This document shows positions 11,040-12,526 of a stretch of DNA of 12,526 nucleotides, piece by piece. Where the stretch lies: contig JAHIYL010000171.1 of NCBI GenBank assembly GCA_018815145.1, positions 1-12,526 of the forward strand. The letters run 5' to 3'. Below the pieces are notes generated by a model. The model was not told the DNA's origin. It saw only the letters and a list, made by a program, of their open reading frames with translations, and ran no database searches. The position numbers and the translations under genes were made by a program. Within the stretch, counting starts at the first letter, position 1. Each line of letters opens with the position of its first letter. Origin of the DNA: Nanobdellota archaeon. Its GTDB lineage: Archaea > Nanobdellota > Nanobdellia > Woesearchaeales > GW2011-AR15.

Positions 11040-12526
11040 ATTATCACCACCCCTGTCTCATTGTCATCATAATTTGTGCTGTTAATCACCGCTAGTGTCC
11101 TATGGATTCCTTCATCTGCATATTCTGTCTCAACAAATATGAATGTCTCATCAGAAATATTGATAAGATCTGTTCCAACAATATCATCTACTCCATCATT
11201 GATAGTATAACTAATATCTTCAATCTGTGGCATGTTATTCTTGACCAATATCTCAAAGACTGTACTGCTCTGACCTTCAGCTAGTGTCAAAAAGTTGAGT
11301 ATCTCGATAGGTGTCAGGACAAAATAATCTGTGATTAAGTCTGTTACAGTCGAAGCCTTTGCTGTGACTGAAACTGTCTTTTCTCCATAACTTGTGTAAT
11401 TCTCTTCAATTATCACAAGTACCCTTGCATTATTACTAAGGTTAGTGCTGTCTGAAATGCCTATTGGCTCAATCGACCAGTTCACTTCACCATCATGCCA
11501 ATTGTTCACGACATCAAAGGCAATGACCTGTGTTGTGTAATTGACAGGTGTTCTCTGATAATTCTCAATGCTTGCTCCTTCCAGGGTGAAAGTGTCAGTG
11601 TAAATATCAGAATCTCCAATCGTCTCAAATTCTACTAAGAGTGTTTTTGTTCCATCTTCGCTGTAGTTGACTTCCACAAAACTCATGATCCTCTCATTGC
11701 TGCCTATGCTGAGATTCTGCATCTCAGCATTAACACTTAAATTTGCTTCAGCTTCATCAAAGTAATTAGCCAGATCAAAGCTCACAATTCTCCTGCTGAT
11801 ATCCTGCATAAGAACATCATAGTTCTCTATCTCTAATCCTCTAACTGTAAACTCTTCCGTCAAGCTGTCTGTACCATCATCTGAAATGACATCACATGTG
11901 AAAGTCTTGTCACCTGCACTTGTGTACTGGTGCTGTAAATAATCTAACAGCGATTGGTCTCCTGTAAGGTTAGCTCCATAAGCTGAGCTTATTCCTTCGC
12001 TACAATTCCAGTTCACATCATACGCTGTCTCGTCAAGGTCATTGTTTATTATGAACTCAAAGACGCTATTTCCGACCAGACTGTACAGTAACTGCAACCT
12101 TTCTGCATTTATCCCGAACTGTATATCCAGTATCTCTTCATCGCTGATACCGTCTGATGACGCAGTTATTTCAACCTCATATTCTCCGCCACTGTCATAA
12201 TCATGCTCAATAAACATCATGATAGAAGAAGTAACATTCAAATCACTGTCATTAGTGCTTTTTCCATCACCAAAATCAATCGAGTAATTCACTCCAGTCA
12301 AACTATCATCATCATCATTCACTAAAAAGAATTCAATAGTCTTATTTTTATTTCCTGAATCCAGTACATTTGGCTTATAAATATCAATTCCTGCACTTCC
12401 TTGAATAATCTGCGAAGGTGCATGTATTTGATTGCCATTGTAAACAAATTTCTTCGATTCATTATTAGTTACAATCTTCATCATGTTTCCAAGCTCGTTG
12501 AATGAATAGACATACCTGTCCTGTCC
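11036..12526 (-). CDS. Large extracellular protein with YD/RHS repeat and five PKD-like repeats (5' partial)
   Basis: The frame continues through the right edge, so the N-terminus is missing; the ATG at 12484 is internal because the 14 codons before it read GQDRYVYSFNELGN. Together with KKFVYNGNQIHAPSQI this is YD/RHS-repeat sequence. The rest (about residues 50-482 from that ATG) consists of five beta-rich repeats with a period near 88 residues. Each repeat has a line such as FEFIINNDL/AFDVVNNW, and a closing EHDYDSGGEYEVE, QYTSAGDKTF, NYSEDGTKTL, NYTSYGEKTV or EYADEGIHRT, as in PKD-like domains. Acidic composition, few cysteines and many N-x-S/T sites fit a cell-surface protein of an archaeon. 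There is no membrane anchor or transmembrane helix at the C-terminus. The stop overlaps the start of the RHS-core gene, so the two are translated together. Confidence 0.82.
   Translation of the reverse strand, partial: GQDRYVYSFNELGNMMKIVTNNESKKFVYNGNQIHAPSQIIQGSAGIDIYKPNVLDSGNKNKTIEFFLVNDDDDSLTGVNYSIDFGDGKSTNDSDLNVTSSIMMFIEHDYDSGGEYEVEITASSDGISDEEILDIQFGINAERLQLLYSLVGNSVFEFIINNDLDETAYDVNWNCSEGISSAYGANLTGDQSLLDYLQHQYTSAGDKTFTCDVISDDGTDSLTEEFTVRGLEIENYDVLMQDISRRIVSFDLANYFDEAEANLSVNAEMQNLSIGSNERIMSFVEVNYSEDGTKTLLVEFETIGDSDIYTDTFTLEGASIENYQRTPVNYTTQVIAFDVVNNWHDGEVNWSIEPIGISDSTNLSNNARVLVIIEENYTSYGEKTVSVTAKASTVTDLITDYFVLTPIEILNFLTLAEGQSSTVFEILVKNNMPQIEDISYTINDGVDDIVGTDLINISDETFIFVETEYADEGIHRTLAVINSTNYDDNETGVVII

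Overview
The window most likely comes from an archaeon, probably a DPANN-type lineage such as a Woesearchaeota-like organism. Evidence: an archaeal HerA-type ATPase with an S-layer-style extracellular part, TATA-like boxes about 25-35 bases upstream of start codons that have almost no leader, AT-rich DNA with AGA/AGG arginine codons, archaeal-type RelBE and PIN fragments, and many small lysine-rich proteins. The exact taxon is inference. No rRNA, tRNA or CRISPR array was seen.

Left block (1-5673, + strand): a tightly packed four-gene operon. The first gene is cut by the left edge. It encodes a large protein with extracellular beta domains, one membrane helix, a HerA/FtsK-superfamily ATPase domain and a long charged tail. 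A 72-residue helical protein and two coiled-coil proteins follow. A module of about 75 residues resembling DUF5752 occurs twice in the ATPase tail and once at the start of each coiled-coil protein. A second helical repeat of about 65 residues occurs once and then twice at the ends of those two proteins. This looks like one membrane-anchored machine of unknown purpose and is the best candidate for an undescribed system here.

Middle block (5695-8067): two small minus-strand genes (a cysteine-rich membrane-anchored protein and a very basic helical protein), followed by a graveyard of accessory DNA. It holds a RelB-like antitoxin gene with a broken RelE toxin, a truncated IS91-type transposase, a frameshifted unknown gene, two copies of an 18-bp direct repeat, the first codons of an IS110-type transposase with a perfect Shine-Dalgarno, and a chimeric remnant joining the start of an RHS gene to the end of a PIN-domain toxin.

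Right block (8081-12526): a plus-strand pair resembling DUF4258/DUF2283 toxin-antitoxin-like genes, then a minus-strand cluster. In transcription order the cluster is a partial protein with a YD/RHS repeat and five PKD-like repeats, an exported small RHS-core protein with a distinct hydrophobic C-terminal domain, and three small membrane proteins. The order RHS core, variable tail, small membrane proteins resembles a polymorphic toxin followed by immunity genes, but no effector activity can be recognised from sequence alone.
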